A DNA stretch of 64,000 nucleotides, from the NCBI GenBank assembly GCA_028706295.1, contig JAQWBQ010000002.1:1-64000 (forward strand), read 5' to 3'. The notes below the pieces were generated by a model. It did not search any database and was not told where the DNA came from. It worked only from the letters and a program-made list of their open reading frames with translations. Shown piece by piece: positions 63,339 through 64,000 of this stretch. The stretch comes from Bacteroidales bacterium (GTDB taxonomy: Bacteria; Bacteroidota; Bacteroidia; Bacteroidales; FEN-979). How positions within the stretch are numbered: the first letter of the stretch is position 1; each line of letters opens with the position of its first letter. Both the position numbers and the translations under genes were made by a program.

Positions 63339-64000
63339 ATGAGCCCTCCAAAAACGGAAAAAAAAGTATCATGGACCAGGAAATGGCGGAACAAGTATCG
63401 GCTGGTCTTTATGACCGATGATACCCTTGAAGAGCGGTTTACTTTCCGACTGTCGCGGATGAATGTTTTTATTGCTCTGGGTACCTTGGCCATTATCCTC
63501 ATTTTCCTGACTTCCATATTGATTGCCTTCACACCGCTGCGGGAATACATACCGGGTTATACAAACGTTGGCCTGACAAAAAGGCTTTACAAACTTCAAA
63601 TGAAGACCGATTCGATCGAACGCGATCTGATCCGGAAAGAGCAATTTCTGAACAACCTTAGGGATGTAATCAATGGTAAAGATTTCGTGCCCGGCCAGAT
63701 TCCGACAAAGGATACTATGCGCCGTTACAAGGATATCAAACTGAAGCGATCGCCCGAGGATTCTTTGCTGCGTCTCGACATGGAAAATCAGACCCGTTAC
63801 AGCCTTTATAAAATGGAAAGCAAGGAAAGCCCGGCCATGAAAAAAACAAATATCGGAAGTATGGTGTTTTTTACTCCGGTCAAGGGCATTATTACCAACA
63901 AGTTTGACCCTGCCCGTAACCATCTTGGGATTGATGTGGTTTCGAAACAAAATGAAGCAGTCAAGGCAGTACTTGACGGGACGGTCATTCTGGCGGCCTG
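63339..64000 (+). CDS. Membrane-anchored M23 peptidoglycan endopeptidase (partial, 3' end missing)
   Basis: The gene is absent from the ORF track because it runs off the right edge. The 220 visible residues begin MSPPKTEKKVSWTRKWRNKY, with one transmembrane helix (about 47-67, VFIALGTLAIILIFLTSILI), a periplasmic coiled coil (about 80-110), and the start of the M23 (LytM) fold: NHLGIDVV gives the HxGxD zinc motif. The topology resembles LmdC-type peptidases that partner bactofilins elsewhere, fitting the bactofilin gene in the divergent operon. It would cut peptide cross-links in peptidoglycan. Confidence 0.88.
   Translation, partial: MSPPKTEKKVSWTRKWRNKYRLVFMTDDTLEERFTFRLSRMNVFIALGTLAIILIFLTSILIAFTPLREYIPGYTNVGLTKRLYKLQMKTDSIERDLIRKEQFLNNLRDVINGKDFVPGQIPTKDTMRRYKDIKLKRSPEDSLLRLDMENQTRYSLYKMESKESPAMKKTNIGSMVFFTPVKGIITNKFDPARNHLGIDVVSKQNEAVKAVLDGTVILAA

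Noticed and set aside
63369-63950. 193-aa minus-strand ORF
   Set aside because: Antisense to the truncated M23 peptidase gene, which has a clear membrane anchor and HxGxD motif in the other strand.

Overview
The window is a chromosomal segment of a Bacteroidota bacterium, most likely a Bacteroidales-like, fermentative lineage. Support comes from TonB receptors with an N-terminal carboxypeptidase-regulatory domain, type IX secretion (T9SS) sorting domains, a PorW/SprE lipoprotein, PorV/PorQ-family barrels, a Dma-type anti-sigma factor, and many promoters with the Bacteroidota -7 box TAnnTTTG (mirrored as CAAAnnTA for minus-strand genes). Shine-Dalgarno sequences are mostly absent, as expected for the phylum, with two clear exceptions (ptb and the BI-1 gene). 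No rRNA, tRNA, CRISPR array, insertion sequence or prophage was recognised. About 50 genes are packed tightly. Several ORF-track starts are TTG/GTG codons lying upstream of or inside promoter boxes, and I have moved those starts to internal ATGs.

Layout. 1-293: start of an unknown secreted protein. 547-2733: DPP-IV-like peptidase. 2803-9660: methionine/SAM cycle (phosphopantetheinyl transferase-metH-metF, divergent ahcY). 9785-10575: Rieske-like lipoprotein with substituted ligands and a small basic exported protein. 10770-19976: operon of TonB receptor, a ~1438-aa T9SS-exported protein and a PorV/PorQ-family barrel. 20072-22901: greA, HIT protein, long PurF-like amidotransferase. 22933-28252: GT-C-like/TPR membrane protein and a selenium cassette (mnmH plus a NifS-SelD fusion). 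28255-30045: M14 peptidase. 30198-36782: TetR and TolC on one strand, adaptor and RND pump on the other. 37102-42087: two ECF sigma/anti-sigma modules flanking a PKD-repeat surface protein. 42125-49660: queD, the tnaA-msrC-mntP operon, ptb-APC permease-buk, elbB. 49783-50307: ORF6N protein carrying a 33-bp palindrome in its coding sequence. 50486-55456: Wbp/Wlb diacetamido-sugar genes, galE and rfbB. 55461-58333: fabD, BI-1 family, folE and a second PTPS. 58363-64000: DUF4421-like barrel, AtpI-like protein, AtpZ, bactofilin, PorW/SprE and a divergent M23 peptidase cut by the window end.

How it fits together. Amino-acid fermentation is suggested by tryptophanase, an amino-acid permease and a butyrate-kinase pathway. 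Envelope biology dominates the rest: a T9SS component (PorW/SprE), probable cargo (the 1438-aa and PKD proteins), a PorV/Q-like barrel, and Wbp/Wlb genes making the class of diacetamido-uronic sugar used in Porphyromonas as the T9SS cargo linker. The most intriguing region is 37102-42087. There a sigma factor sits beside an anti-sigma predicted to span both membranes. A surface protein encoded next shares an Ig-like domain with the periplasmic part of a second anti-sigma, which suggests a trans-envelope sensing circuit.
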